Position numbers and translations under genes: made by a program. Below are positions 1 to 8,800 of a stretch of DNA of 64,000 nucleotides, piece after piece (positions within the stretch are counted from its first letter, which is position 1; each line of letters opens with the position of its first letter). The stretch is taken from assembly GCA_032160705.1 (NCBI GenBank), contig JAVHVE010000060.1, positions 150,222 to 214,221 on the forward strand, given 5' to 3'. The DNA comes from QHXM01 sp032160705. GTDB lineage: Bacteria; Acidobacteriota; Blastocatellia; Pyrinomonadales; Pyrinomonadaceae. Below the pieces are notes generated by a model. It was not told where the DNA came from, searched no databases, and saw only the letters and a list, made by a program, of their open reading frames with translations.

Positions 1-373
1 TGATGTCCGTGCCGTGCAGCGTCGTGATGACAGGTAAGCGGCGATTCGGCTGCAAGGATTCACGCGCGAGAATTGCGCTGATCGAGTGCGGGATAGCGTA
101 ATGAACGTGCAGGAGGTCTAGGTTTTCCGTCTCGGCGACTTTCGCCATCTTCGTCGCCAGCGCCAGCGTATACGGCTGGTGCTCAAACAGCGGGTAAGAC
201 ATCATCTCCACTTCATGAAAGCGCACACGCTCGCTTAATTTGGTGAGACGGGTCGGAAGGCTCGACGCGATGAAATGAACCGTGTGGCCGCGCTCCGCCA
301 ACTCCTTCCCCAGCTCAGAGCCGACGATTCCGCTGCCGCCATAAGTCGGATAGACGGTGATGCCGATGTTCAT
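1..373 (-). CDS. bshA: N-acetyl-alpha-glucosaminyl L-malate synthase BshA, N-terminal part (runs off the window)
   Basis: This is the first ~124 codons of a family-4 glycosyltransferase that joins GlcNAc to L-malate in the first step of bacillithiol synthesis. The start is the ATG whose complement is at 371-373. The reading begins MNIGITVYPTYGGSG, the glycine-rich sugar-nucleotide loop of GT-B enzymes. Later segments HFIASSLPTR, HVHYAIPHS and TTLHGTDI closely follow Bacillus BshA as I remember it. bshB1 for the next step lies on the same strand at 10946-11692, which supports the call. A heptad hairpin begins 5 bp upstream of the start codon. The C-terminal half lies outside the window. Confidence 0.85.
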   Translation of the reverse strand, partial: MNIGITVYPTYGGSGIVGSELGKELAERGHTVHFIASSLPTRLTKLSERVRFHEVEMMSYPLFEHQPYTLALATKMAKVAETENLDLLHVHYAIPHSISAILARESLQPNRRLPVITTLHGTDI

Positions 374-377
374 AAAA

Positions 378-461
378 GCAGAAGACAGAATACAGGAGTC
401 AGGAGTCAGAAGAAAAGCGCGCTTCTCATTCTGACTCCTGACTCCTGTATCCTGTCTCCTG
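378..461. repeat. Heptad hairpin, CAGGAGTCAGAA family
   Basis: The left arm (378-410) is made of ~7-bp units of the AGTCAGG/AGACAGA type and the right arm (429-461) is its inverted copy (TGACTCC units). The spacer is AT/GC-mixed and contains GCGC. It fills the space directly upstream of the bshA start and sits in the divergent bshA/nfu region. Confidence 0.85.
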
Positions 462-847
462 ATAATAGCAAGAAAGCAGGCGACCCTCGCAATCGCCTGC
501 TTCTTGCCTCAACTTGTCTCACCTGTTTAAAGGGGGGTCAAGCGAGGCTCGGAAGTATATTCCCCAACCCTGCGTTTGGCAACCTTTATTTTGAAGAAAA
601 ACCGGAATCTGAGGAGTTAATTTGAGCGGGTCAATGTGCGGCCAAAGGCGAGTTGGGGAAACCCAGCCATTTTCAAGTGTTTTGGCTTTTGCGGGCGCAA
701 ATTGATACTTGTCAGAGAGGCTCGACTGTCTCGCCGGGACTGCGTTTGTGAGTGAAACAAAGTATAATTGTGCCTGTCATTAAAATTTGTGAATTGGTGG
801 TTGCCGTCTTGAGAGAAACGGCAACCGAACGAACGGGAGATTAGGGA
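462..847. other. Divergent bshA/nfu intergenic region
   Basis: No gene is supported here; the ORFs present are short and overlap nfu in other frames. A second stem, AAGCAGGCGA (474-483) with TCGCCTGCTT (493-502), follows the heptad hairpin. A perfect TATAAT lies at 763-768, 80 bp before the nfu start, but no good -35 hexamer is found at 16-18 bp, so it is only a weak promoter candidate. Confidence 0.4.
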
Positions 848-1417
848 ATGCCGAAAATTAGCGATATTCAAGAAACACCGAATCCGAACGCGGTTAAATT
901 TATCCTCAAAGAGCCTGTGACCAATGGCGTCGCGCGCCAGTTTGATTCCGCAGAAAAGGCGCAGGACGATCCACTGGCGAAGGCTTTGTTTGACACAGGA
1001 CATGTCGTCTCGGTCTTCTACATGGACGCGATGGTGACGGTCGAGAAAATAGACGAAGGCGATTGGGACGAGTTGCTGCCGCAGTTGGCCGTGCCGATTC
1101 GCGCGGCTGAATCAACGGGCGCGCAGGCCAGTGCTGCTGCTGCCGACGCCTCATCGCTCGGCGGATCGCTCGCCGCCGTGATGAGCGACGATCCGCGTCT
1201 CGCGCAGATCAACGAAATTCTGGATGAGAAAGTGCGCCCCGCCTTGATGAGCGACGGAGGCTATCTGGAAGTGCTCGGAATCCGTGACAACACGCTGAGC
1301 ATTCGTTATCAGGGAGCTTGCGGCAGTTGCCCCAGTTCGCTGACCGGCACATTGATGGCAATCGAAGGAATGATTAAGCAGGAAGTTGACCCTGAGTTGG
1401 ATGTCGTCGCTGTTTAA
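848..1417 (+). CDS. nfuA: Nfu-type Fe-S cluster scaffold/carrier protein
   Basis: A 189-aa protein with two recognisable domains. Residues ~5-85 (IQETPNPNAVKF onward) match the Nfu N-terminal domain seen in mitochondrial NFU1 and many bacteria. Residues ~115-185 form the NifU C-terminal domain with the cluster-binding pair CGSC (GACGSCPSS). A low-complexity Ala/Ser linker separates them. Family role: holding and delivering [4Fe-4S] clusters to apoproteins in the cytoplasm. GGGAG lies 9-13 bp upstream of the ATG. A terminator-like stem follows the gene, so it is probably monocistronic. Whether its N domain is functional is not shown by sequence. Confidence 0.9.
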   Translation: MPKISDIQETPNPNAVKFILKEPVTNGVARQFDSAEKAQDDPLAKALFDTGHVVSVFYMDAMVTVEKIDEGDWDELLPQLAVPIRAAESTGAQASAAAADASSLGGSLAAVMSDDPRLAQINEILDEKVRPALMSDGGYLEVLGIRDNTLSIRYQGACGSCPSSLTGTLMAIEGMIKQEVDPELDVVAV

Positions 1418-1431
1418 TCTTCTCCAAGTCA

Positions 1432-1476
1432 AGGACGCCGTGCGAATCTTACACCTGCGCGGCGTCCTCAATTTTT
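1432..1476 (+). terminator. Rho-independent-type terminator after nfu
   Basis: AGGACGCCG (1432-1440) pairs perfectly with CGGCGTCCT (1460-1468), followed by CAATTTTTT. The loop is long (19 nt) but can form a short inner GCG stem. Confidence 0.65.
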
Positions 1477-1605
1477 TGCTCCACTTCTTTATTTCTGGAA
1501 CTTCCCGCTCGCCAGTGCGTTTGAGCGCTTAGGAAAACTATCATCTGGCCGAGAGGTAGAAACTCTTTGCGCCGGACTCCACCTTTATTCCTGAGAACCC
1601 GAAAC

Positions 1606-3522
1606 ATGAATGCTCAACACAAACTGCCAGTCTGTGCCGTACCATTAAAGGCTCGCATTCACATCCTCCTGGTTGGCCTGCTTGCGTTTTCTTCCATTGC
1701 TTTCTCGCAGACGCCTGACGGCAAAGCTGCCCCGCAGAAAGTGACGAAAGCGGAGAAAGGCGCACGGCCTTCTCGCGAACGCGCTGACCCGATGATTGAG
1801 CAGCGCCGTAACACAGCCATTTCCCTGCTCACTACTTTAGCCGATGAGGCCAAGAGCTATCACGATCAAGTCTTGCGGGCGCGCGTCCTGGCGCGAGCGG
1901 CAGATGCCCTCTGGTCGGGTGATGCAGAGAGGGCGCGCACGCTCTTTCAGCGCGCGTGGGAAGCTGCGGTGGTTGCCGATGAAGAGTCCGCGCACCGCCT
2001 CGAAGAAGAGATACGCAAACAGCAGCAAGCATCCGGCGCGGCGGCGGTCACTGCCCCTCCGAACATACGCAACGAAGTGCTCAGGCTCGCCGCCCGGCGC
2101 GACCGCGCGCTCGGTGAAGCGTTCTTGAAAAAGATTGAAGAGGCCAAAGAGCGTGAGGCCGCGAATGACTCGCAGAATCGTGATCCCTGGATGGCATCAG
2201 CCTCGCAATCACAACGTTTAAGATTAGCCATGCAATTGGTGCAAGACAACGACACGGAGCGCGCTTTGCAATACGCTGACCCCGCTCTCACATCTGTCAG
2301 CCAGGATTCCATATATTTCCTGTCCGCCTTACGCGAAAAAAACCCTGCGGCGGCAGACCAACGCTATGCCGCCTTGCTGGCGCGCGCCGAAGCTGATCCG
2401 GCGTCGGACGCCAACACCGTTTCGGGACTCTCATCCTATGCTTTCACTCCGTTTCTCTACATAGTCTTCCATGCACGGGGCGGCGCATCGCAAATGCAGC
2501 AGCGCGGAGCGACACCTGCGCCCGATCTTCCGGCAGATTTGCGAAAGGCTTTCTTGAACACAGCCGCGCAGATACTCTTGCGCCCCATTCCGCCGCCCGA
2601 ACAAGACACCACGACGGCTGGACGCGCGGGCAGATACCTTGTCATCAAGCGTCTGCTTCCGCTTTTCGAGCAGTACGCGCCGGAGCGCGGGGCTGACCTG
2701 CGCGTGTTGATGACGGCGCTCATGACGGACGTTCCTGAAAGGGCTCGCACGGGGGAGAACCGCGCCGTCACCAGAGGAATCGTTCCCGAAGATAATTCCA
2801 GAGACCCGATGCAGGCAATGCAGGAGCGACTCAGCCAGGCCACCAATTCTGCCGAGCGCGACGCGATTTATGTTGACATGGCCGCGTCGCTTGCGGGCTC
2901 AGGTGACCCACGCGCGCGCGATCTTGTCGAGAAGATTGAAGACACAGAGTTGCGCCAGCAGACACGCGCCCACGTAGATTTTGAATACCTGGATAACGCC
3001 CTGCAAAAGAAGGACACGCCGGAGGCGATTCGCATTGCTCGCACGGGCGAGTTGACCAACTTCCAGCGCGTCTGGGGATTGACGCAGGTCGCGCGTCTGC
3101 TCATCAAGTCAGACCGCGAGCGCGCCGTTGACTTGCTCGAAGAGGCGCTGGCCGTCGCCCGTCGCATCGGCGGCAGCGATGCCGAACGCCCGCGTGCTCT
3201 GACAGCCATCAGCGCAGTCTTCATCGAAGCCGACCGCTCTCGCGTGTGGGAGCTGATGGCGGAAGTCGTCAAAGCCGGAAACTCTGCCGAAGGTTTTACG
3301 GGCGACGACGCGCGGATAACAAGTATGCTGCGTTTCAAAAACGGTGCCATAATGAGGAGTTCCAATGCGGCTGATTTCGATCTGCTCGGAGTCTTCCGCA
3401 CTTTAGCCAGGAATGATCTTTATCCGGCTATCGAGGCCGCGAAGAATTTTACAGGTGAAGTGCCACGCGCCAACGCAATCCTGGCCATCGCCCGCACGGT
3501 GCTTGAGGAAAAGCAGAAATAA
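1606..3522 (+). CDS. Secreted helical-repeat protein of unknown function, paralog A
   Basis: A 638-aa protein I do not recognise by family. I chose the ATG at 1606 over the upstream TTG at 1567 because it leaves a normal signal peptide: short basic start, hydrophobic run LLVGLLAFSSIAFS, then AQ/SQ-type cleavage before TPDGKA. The mature part begins with a Lys/Arg-rich stretch, then is almost entirely helical, Ala/Arg/Glu-rich, with TPR-like or HEAT-like spacing (for example ERARTLFQRAWEAA, RAVDLLEEALAVARRIGG). No catalytic motif is visible. It is a tandem duplicate of the next gene: the segment RLAARRDRALGEAFL and the C-terminal NFTGEVPRANAILAIAR recur there almost unchanged. Probable location: periplasm or outer face. 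A 9-bp-repeat hairpin separates the two paralogs. Confidence 0.7.
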   Translation: MNAQHKLPVCAVPLKARIHILLVGLLAFSSIAFSQTPDGKAAPQKVTKAEKGARPSRERADPMIEQRRNTAISLLTTLADEAKSYHDQVLRARVLARAADALWSGDAERARTLFQRAWEAAVVADEESAHRLEEEIRKQQQASGAAAVTAPPNIRNEVLRLAARRDRALGEAFLKKIEEAKEREAANDSQNRDPWMASASQSQRLRLAMQLVQDNDTERALQYADPALTSVSQDSIYFLSALREKNPAAADQRYAALLARAEADPASDANTVSGLSSYAFTPFLYIVFHARGGASQMQQRGATPAPDLPADLRKAFLNTAAQILLRPIPPPEQDTTTAGRAGRYLVIKRLLPLFEQYAPERGADLRVLMTALMTDVPERARTGENRAVTRGIVPEDNSRDPMQAMQERLSQATNSAERDAIYVDMAASLAGSGDPRARDLVEKIEDTELRQQTRAHVDFEYLDNALQKKDTPEAIRIARTGELTNFQRVWGLTQVARLLIKSDRERAVDLLEEALAVARRIGGSDAERPRALTAISAVFIEADRSRVWELMAEVVKAGNSAEGFTGDDARITSMLRFKNGAIMRSSNAADFDLLGVFRTLARNDLYPAIEAAKNFTGEVPRANAILAIARTVLEEKQK

Positions 3523-3526
3523 GGAA

Positions 3527-3631
3527 ATGGACAGGATTAACAGGATTATCAAGATTAAGCAGACGAGCCAGGAAGAATGAATCTTGCTGTTGCTTTTTCC
3601 ATCCTGTCCATCTTGTTAATCCTGTCTAATT
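3527..3631. repeat. Hairpin of 9-bp repeats (GACAGGATT/AACAGGATT type)
   Basis: The left arm (3527-3556) holds units such as GACAGGATT, AACAGGATT and ATCAAGATT. The right arm (~3599-3631) is the inverted form (CATCCTGTC, TTAATCCTG). It occupies most of the gap between the two paralogous genes. The period is 9 rather than 7, so it is a related but distinct architecture. Confidence 0.75.
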
Positions 3632-3686
3632 CTTTTCTTTTCCCTTCGTCAGTTTTGTGAGAGATTCCTAATCGGAGACGAAAACG

Positions 3687-5630
3687 ATGCCATCCAACGC
3701 CCGCGCTCTTGCCATCACGCTTTGCCTGATTGCGATGCCTGTCCTCATCAATGCGCAGACACCTTCAGGGAAAGCGACTCCGCAGAAAGCGACGAAAACG
3801 GAGAAAGGGACAAAACCCACGCGCGAGCGACCCGACCCACTCGCCAGCCAACGACGGGCGACGGCCATCTCGCTGGCCACGAGCCTGGCCGACGAGGCGC
3901 GTTCGTTTCACGACGAGCAGCTACGCGCGCGTGTCCAGATGCGCGCCGCAGATGTTTTGTGGGAGACGGACGCGGAGCAGGCGCGCGCTCTGTTCCGCAG
4001 GGCATGGGAAACGGCTGACGCCGCAGACCGTGAAGCGTTCAGACTCTTCGAGGAAAAACTCCGCGCACAAAAGGAAAGCGGCGGCTGGGCTGGGCAGGAC
4101 CCGCCGGACTTGCGTAGAGAAGTTTTGCAACTGGCAGCCCGGCGCGACCGCGCGCTCGGCGAAGAGTTTCTGGCCAAACTCTCGGAAGCGAATGAACGCG
4201 AAAACCAGAACCTGGCGATAAACGCGAATAACGCTCCGGCTCAGCCGACCGCCGATCCTGAAAATCCGCCGTATGAAGTCGCCCAAAGATTATTGCTCGC
4301 CAGAGGATTTCTCGAAGAAGGCGACACGGAGCGCGCCCTCCAGCTCGCAGACAAAGCGCTCGACATCGTGACCACACGCGGCATCAACTTTTTGTCCACG
4401 CTGCGCGAGAAAGACCAGGCTGCCGCCGACAAGCGTTTCGCCGCCATGTTCAAACGCGCGGCGCTTGACCCTTCATCGGACGCGACAAGCGTTTCTGTGC
4501 TTTCCTCTTACGCCTTCACGCCGTTTTTGACGATGGTGGTCAGGGGCAATGGCCGCAATCATACAAATATGGAGCGCGACCGCATCACAGCGCCCAGCAT
4601 CTCGCCGGAGCTGCGCGCAGGGTACCTCCGCGCAGCCGCACAAATTCTCCTTCGCCCGGTTCCGACGCCGGATCAGGATCGCACGCTTGCCGGGCGCGGC
4701 GGTCTGTACTTCACCATTGCGCGCCTGCTCCCGCTTTTTGACCAGTATGCCCCGGATTTTTCGCCGGAGCTACGCGCGCAGATGGGGGCGCTTGCGCCCG
4801 ACGCGCCTGAGAGATTCCGCAGCGGCACGGACAAAATGCTGACAGAAGGACTCGTGCCCGAAGAGACGCAGCGGGACGAAGGGCAGGAGGCATTAGAGAA
4901 CGCAGGCCGCGCTGCAACTCCCGCCGACCGTGATTCATCTTTCGCCAGAGCCGCCTTAGTCGCCGCCAGAAAAGGCGACATCAATGCGCGCGAGCTGGTG
5001 GATAAGATTCAGGACTCAGAGATGCGTAAGTCCGCCCGCGCCTACGTTGATTTCACGCTCGTTGACCGTGCAATCGCGCGCAAAGAAGCTCAGGAAGCGC
5101 TCAGGCTGACGCGAACGGGCGAACTGACGAGCGTTCACAGAGTCTGGGCGTTAACGGAGATTGCGGTGCTCGTGAAGAAGACGGACACCAAAGGCGCGGG
5201 AGAAATCCTCGATGAAGCGGCAATGGAAGCGCGGCGCATCGGCGGCACAGACCCTGACCGGACACGCACCCTTTTGGGCGTCGCCACGCGGATGTACGAA
5301 GTTGACCGCACGCGCGCCTGGGAGCTTGTGGCCGAAGCTGTCAAAGCGGCCAATTCATCTTCGGGCTTTACCGGCGTGGATTCTCAAATCGTCTCCCGCT
5401 TTCAAACTTCGCGCGGCACTTCGACGACGAACCTTGGCGTGGAGAGCTTCGATCTCAACGGCATCTTTGGCCTGCTGGCGAGAGACGACCTCTTTCGCGC
5501 CGTCGAGCTGGCAAAGAGTTTTACAGGTGAAGCCCCACGCGCCAACGCCACCCTCGCCATCATCCGCGCCGTCCTCGACACGAAGCGCCGAGAATCAAGA
5601 AGCGAGAACCAGACGGTGACAAACGACTAA
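3687..5630 (+). CDS. Secreted helical-repeat protein of unknown function, paralog B
   Basis: A 647-aa homolog of the preceding gene, colinear along its whole length. The N-terminus MPSNARALAITLCLIAMPVLINA is a clear signal peptide with a likely cut before QTPSGK. Conserved blocks shared with paralog A include QLAARRDRALGEEFL, LSSYAFTPFL, the QILLRP(V/I)P region and SFTGEAPRANATLAI at the C-terminus. The pattern is helical repeats without obvious catalytic residues. ATG 3687 follows GGAGACGAAAACG, a usable but distant ribosome site. Tandem retention of two ~640-aa secreted copies suggests a structural or binding role outside the cytoplasm; this is inference. Confidence 0.7.
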   Translation: MPSNARALAITLCLIAMPVLINAQTPSGKATPQKATKTEKGTKPTRERPDPLASQRRATAISLATSLADEARSFHDEQLRARVQMRAADVLWETDAEQARALFRRAWETADAADREAFRLFEEKLRAQKESGGWAGQDPPDLRREVLQLAARRDRALGEEFLAKLSEANERENQNLAINANNAPAQPTADPENPPYEVAQRLLLARGFLEEGDTERALQLADKALDIVTTRGINFLSTLREKDQAAADKRFAAMFKRAALDPSSDATSVSVLSSYAFTPFLTMVVRGNGRNHTNMERDRITAPSISPELRAGYLRAAAQILLRPVPTPDQDRTLAGRGGLYFTIARLLPLFDQYAPDFSPELRAQMGALAPDAPERFRSGTDKMLTEGLVPEETQRDEGQEALENAGRAATPADRDSSFARAALVAARKGDINARELVDKIQDSEMRKSARAYVDFTLVDRAIARKEAQEALRLTRTGELTSVHRVWALTEIAVLVKKTDTKGAGEILDEAAMEARRIGGTDPDRTRTLLGVATRMYEVDRTRAWELVAEAVKAANSSSGFTGVDSQIVSRFQTSRGTSTTNLGVESFDLNGIFGLLARDDLFRAVELAKSFTGEAPRANATLAIIRAVLDTKRRESRSENQTVTND

Positions 5631-5756
5631 AAGCAGGAGACAGAAGACAGAAGTCAGGAGCCAGAATAAAAACAAAAGCGGTTCTCCGCCTTATCATTCT
5701 GACTCCTGACTCCTGTCTTCTGTATTCTGTTTTTCTGTCTTCTGACTCCTGCTTTT
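5631..5756. repeat. Heptad hairpin, CAGGAGTCAGAA family, inverted core
   Basis: It starts the base after the TAA stop of paralog B. Left arm: AGCAGGAGACAGAAG-type heptads. Right arm: inverted heptads ending CTCCTGCTTTT. The spacer contains AGCGGTTCTCCGCCTTATC, which is the reverse complement of the core found in other copies (GATAAGGCGGAGAACCGCT), so this copy is inserted in the opposite orientation. Confidence 0.88.
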
Positions 5757-5819
5757 CCTTTACGTCCATGCAGGCGGAAGTGTAATTTATCTGTGCCTGA
5801 TGCTCTGTCAAGAGAGACT

Positions 5820-8800
5820 ATGTCCGAGTCACCCCCCCCTCCAGCGGTCGAAACGCCTTCATATAATTTCAGTGTCTTCCTGTCTCACAATAGTCGTGAG
5901 AAGCCTGTTGTCGAACGCATCGCCGAAAAGTTAAAACGTGCGGAGCTTGAGCCCTGGCTCGATAAATGGTGTCTGACTCCGGCGGGCGACTGGCAGGACG
6001 AGCTTGCGCAGGGCTTGCGCGCCTCCGCAGCTTGCGCCGTTTTTGTCGGCCCACATGGAATCGGCAGTTGGGAAGATATGGAGTACAAGCTGGCGACTGA
6101 TCGAATGGCCAAGGATCGCGCCTTTCGCGTCTTTCTGGTTCTCTTGCCGGGCTTGCCCGAACCTTTCGATACGAGCAGCTTGCCACCATTCCTAAGCACG
6201 CGCACCTGGGTTGACCTCAGAAAAGGCATCGAAGATGCGCGCAGCTTTCAATCGCTCATCAACGCCATCAAGGGACTTCCGCTAGGGCCCGAAAGACCCA
6301 TCGAGCCGCGCGATGATGTTTGCCCGTATCGCGGACTGCAAACTTTCGATGAAGAACATGCGGAGTTCTTCTTCGGACGCGACGCAGACATCCAGCGTCT
6401 CCTCGAGAAACTAAAGACGACACGCTTCATTGCAGTCGTCGGAGCATCAGGCAGCGGGAAATCTTCGCTCGTGCGCGCAGGCGTCTTGCCTGAGCTGAAA
6501 AACGGCGTCCTGCCGGAAAGCGATACCTGGACGATTCGCGTCTTCACGCCAGGCGCTCACCCGCTCGCCGCTCTGGCAGCCAATCTCTTACGTCTCTACC
6601 CGCAGCAATCAATGAACCGAACGCTCGACGAGTTAAGCATGGATGAGCGCACGCTGCATCTGGCCGTCTCGCTCGCTCTCGGGGAACGTCCTGCGCAAGA
6701 GCGCGTGGTCTGGGTCGTGGATCAATTCGAGGAGATTTTCACACTGTGCAGCGACGAGCGCGAACGCGCACAGTTTCTCGCTAATCTGCTCTACGCATCA
6801 TTCATCCCTGGTGGACGCAATGCGGTCATCCTTACGCTTCGCGCAGACTTCTATCAAAAATGCGCGGCCTACCCGGAACTCTCTGCGCGCGTCGCGGCGC
6901 AGCAATTTCTCGTCAGCCCGATGGACGAGGACAACTTGAAACAGGCCATTGAAGAACCCGCCTGGCACACGGGGCTGGAGTTTGAGCAGGGCCTGGTCGA
7001 GACGATTCTCGAAGACGTTGAGAGCCAGCCGGGCGCTTTGCCGCTACTGGAACACGCGCTGCTGGAATTGTGGGAGCGGCGGCGCGGGACGATGTTGACT
7101 TTGGAAGCCTACCGCGAGAGCGGCGGCGTGGAGGGCGCGATTGCGAAACGCGCTGATACCATCTACGACTCGTTCACGCCGGAGCAGCAACTAATCGTGC
7201 GACGCATCATGCTGCGCCTGACACAGCCCGGCGAAGGAACTGAGGACACACGCCGCCGCGCGACGTTTGCCGAGCTTGTCACCCGCGCGAACGAGAGCGG
7301 CGCGATTGAAGACGTGACGCAGACGATGGCCAACGCGCGCCTGCTCACGACAGGCACAGACGAACGACCGGGCGAGCAAGTAATTGATGTCTCCCACGAA
7401 GCGTTAATCCGTGGCTGGCCGCGACTGAGGCGTTGGATCGAGGAAGACCGCGCGGGCTTACGCATTCTTCGACGGCTCACGGAAGCGGCGCGCGAGTGGC
7501 AGCCGACGAAAGACGAAAGCCTCCTGTATCGCGGGGCGCGACTGGCGCAGGCCGTCGAGTGGCGCGAGCAAAACGAAGCGGCGCTGAATGAAAGAGAGCG
7601 GGAATTCCTGAACGCGAGCGTGGCCGCGCAACGGGCCGTCGAGCGTCGGCGCAAAAGAGTCATCATCGGGCTGGCCGCAGGTTTCATCCTTGCCGTAGGT
7701 CTCGCCTTACTGGCGCTTTTTCAATGGTGGCGCGCGAACGACCAGGCAAAGCTAGCTCTCGCAAGACAACTGGCGGCGGAATCCTACGCGCAGATGGAGA
7801 ATCAACCTGACTTGGGGTTGCTGCTCGGCGTCGAGGCCAACCGCGTCCCCAAGAAGTCTTTCGTAGCTCGCCGAACCCTGCTCCTGGACATGTACTATCG
7901 TGAGTACCTCGCCATGTTTCTTCACGGCCACACGTCAGAGGTTCATAAAGTAGCCTTCAGCCCCGACGGTAAATTGCTGGCTTCGGCCAGCGGCGAGAAT
8001 GGCAAAGACAATTCCGTGAGGCTCTGGGATGCTGAGTCTGGCCAGCCCGTCGGCGAAACTCTCAGTGGACACCAGAGAGATGTCCGCTGCGTGGCCTTCA
8101 GCCCTGATGGAAAGTTGCTGGCTTCGGGCGATGACAACGGCGTCGTTATTATATGGGACGTGGCCGCCCGCCGGATGATCGGCCAACCCCTCGCCGCACA
8201 TCAGAAGGGCGTCTACAGTCTGGCCTTTAGTCTTGACGGCAGCACTCTGGCTTCAGGCAGCTATTCGGAGTTGAACGCGGGATCGAAGATTGCGGAAGAC
8301 GTGGGAGAAATTTATCTCTGGAACGTCGCCACCCGCGAGCGCAAGGGCGATGCCCTCAAAGGCCACGCCAGCTTGGTACAGAGTCTGGCATTTAGCCCCG
8401 ACGGCAAAACGCTGGCCTCCGGCAACAGGCAGCGCGATGACCTCGAAGTTGAAGCGTCAATCATTCTCTGGGATGTCGGCACGCACCGGCTGCTCGGCTC
8501 GCTGAAAGGCCACGACAACTCGATCTCAAGCCTCGCGTTCAACCTGGACGGAAAGGTGCTGGCTTCCGGCAGCGCGGATGAAAAGGTCAGGCTGTGGGAT
8601 GTCGGCGCGGTCAAGCCCCTCAACGGGTTCGAGAAGCTCGACGCCAATTTCCGCGCGCCGATGAAGCATCACGACAGCGAAATTCTCGAAGTGAGATTCA
8701 CGCGCGACGGTAAGAGACTGATTACAGCCGACGCCGAAAATCACATCCTTGTACGGGCGGTCGAATTTTCGACCCTCGGTAATCAGCTCACCCTCACAAG

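Noticed and set aside
617..1003. Minus-strand 128-codon ORF over the nfu start
   Set aside because: It overlaps a clear nfu gene, has no family features and ends in repeat and promoter sequence.
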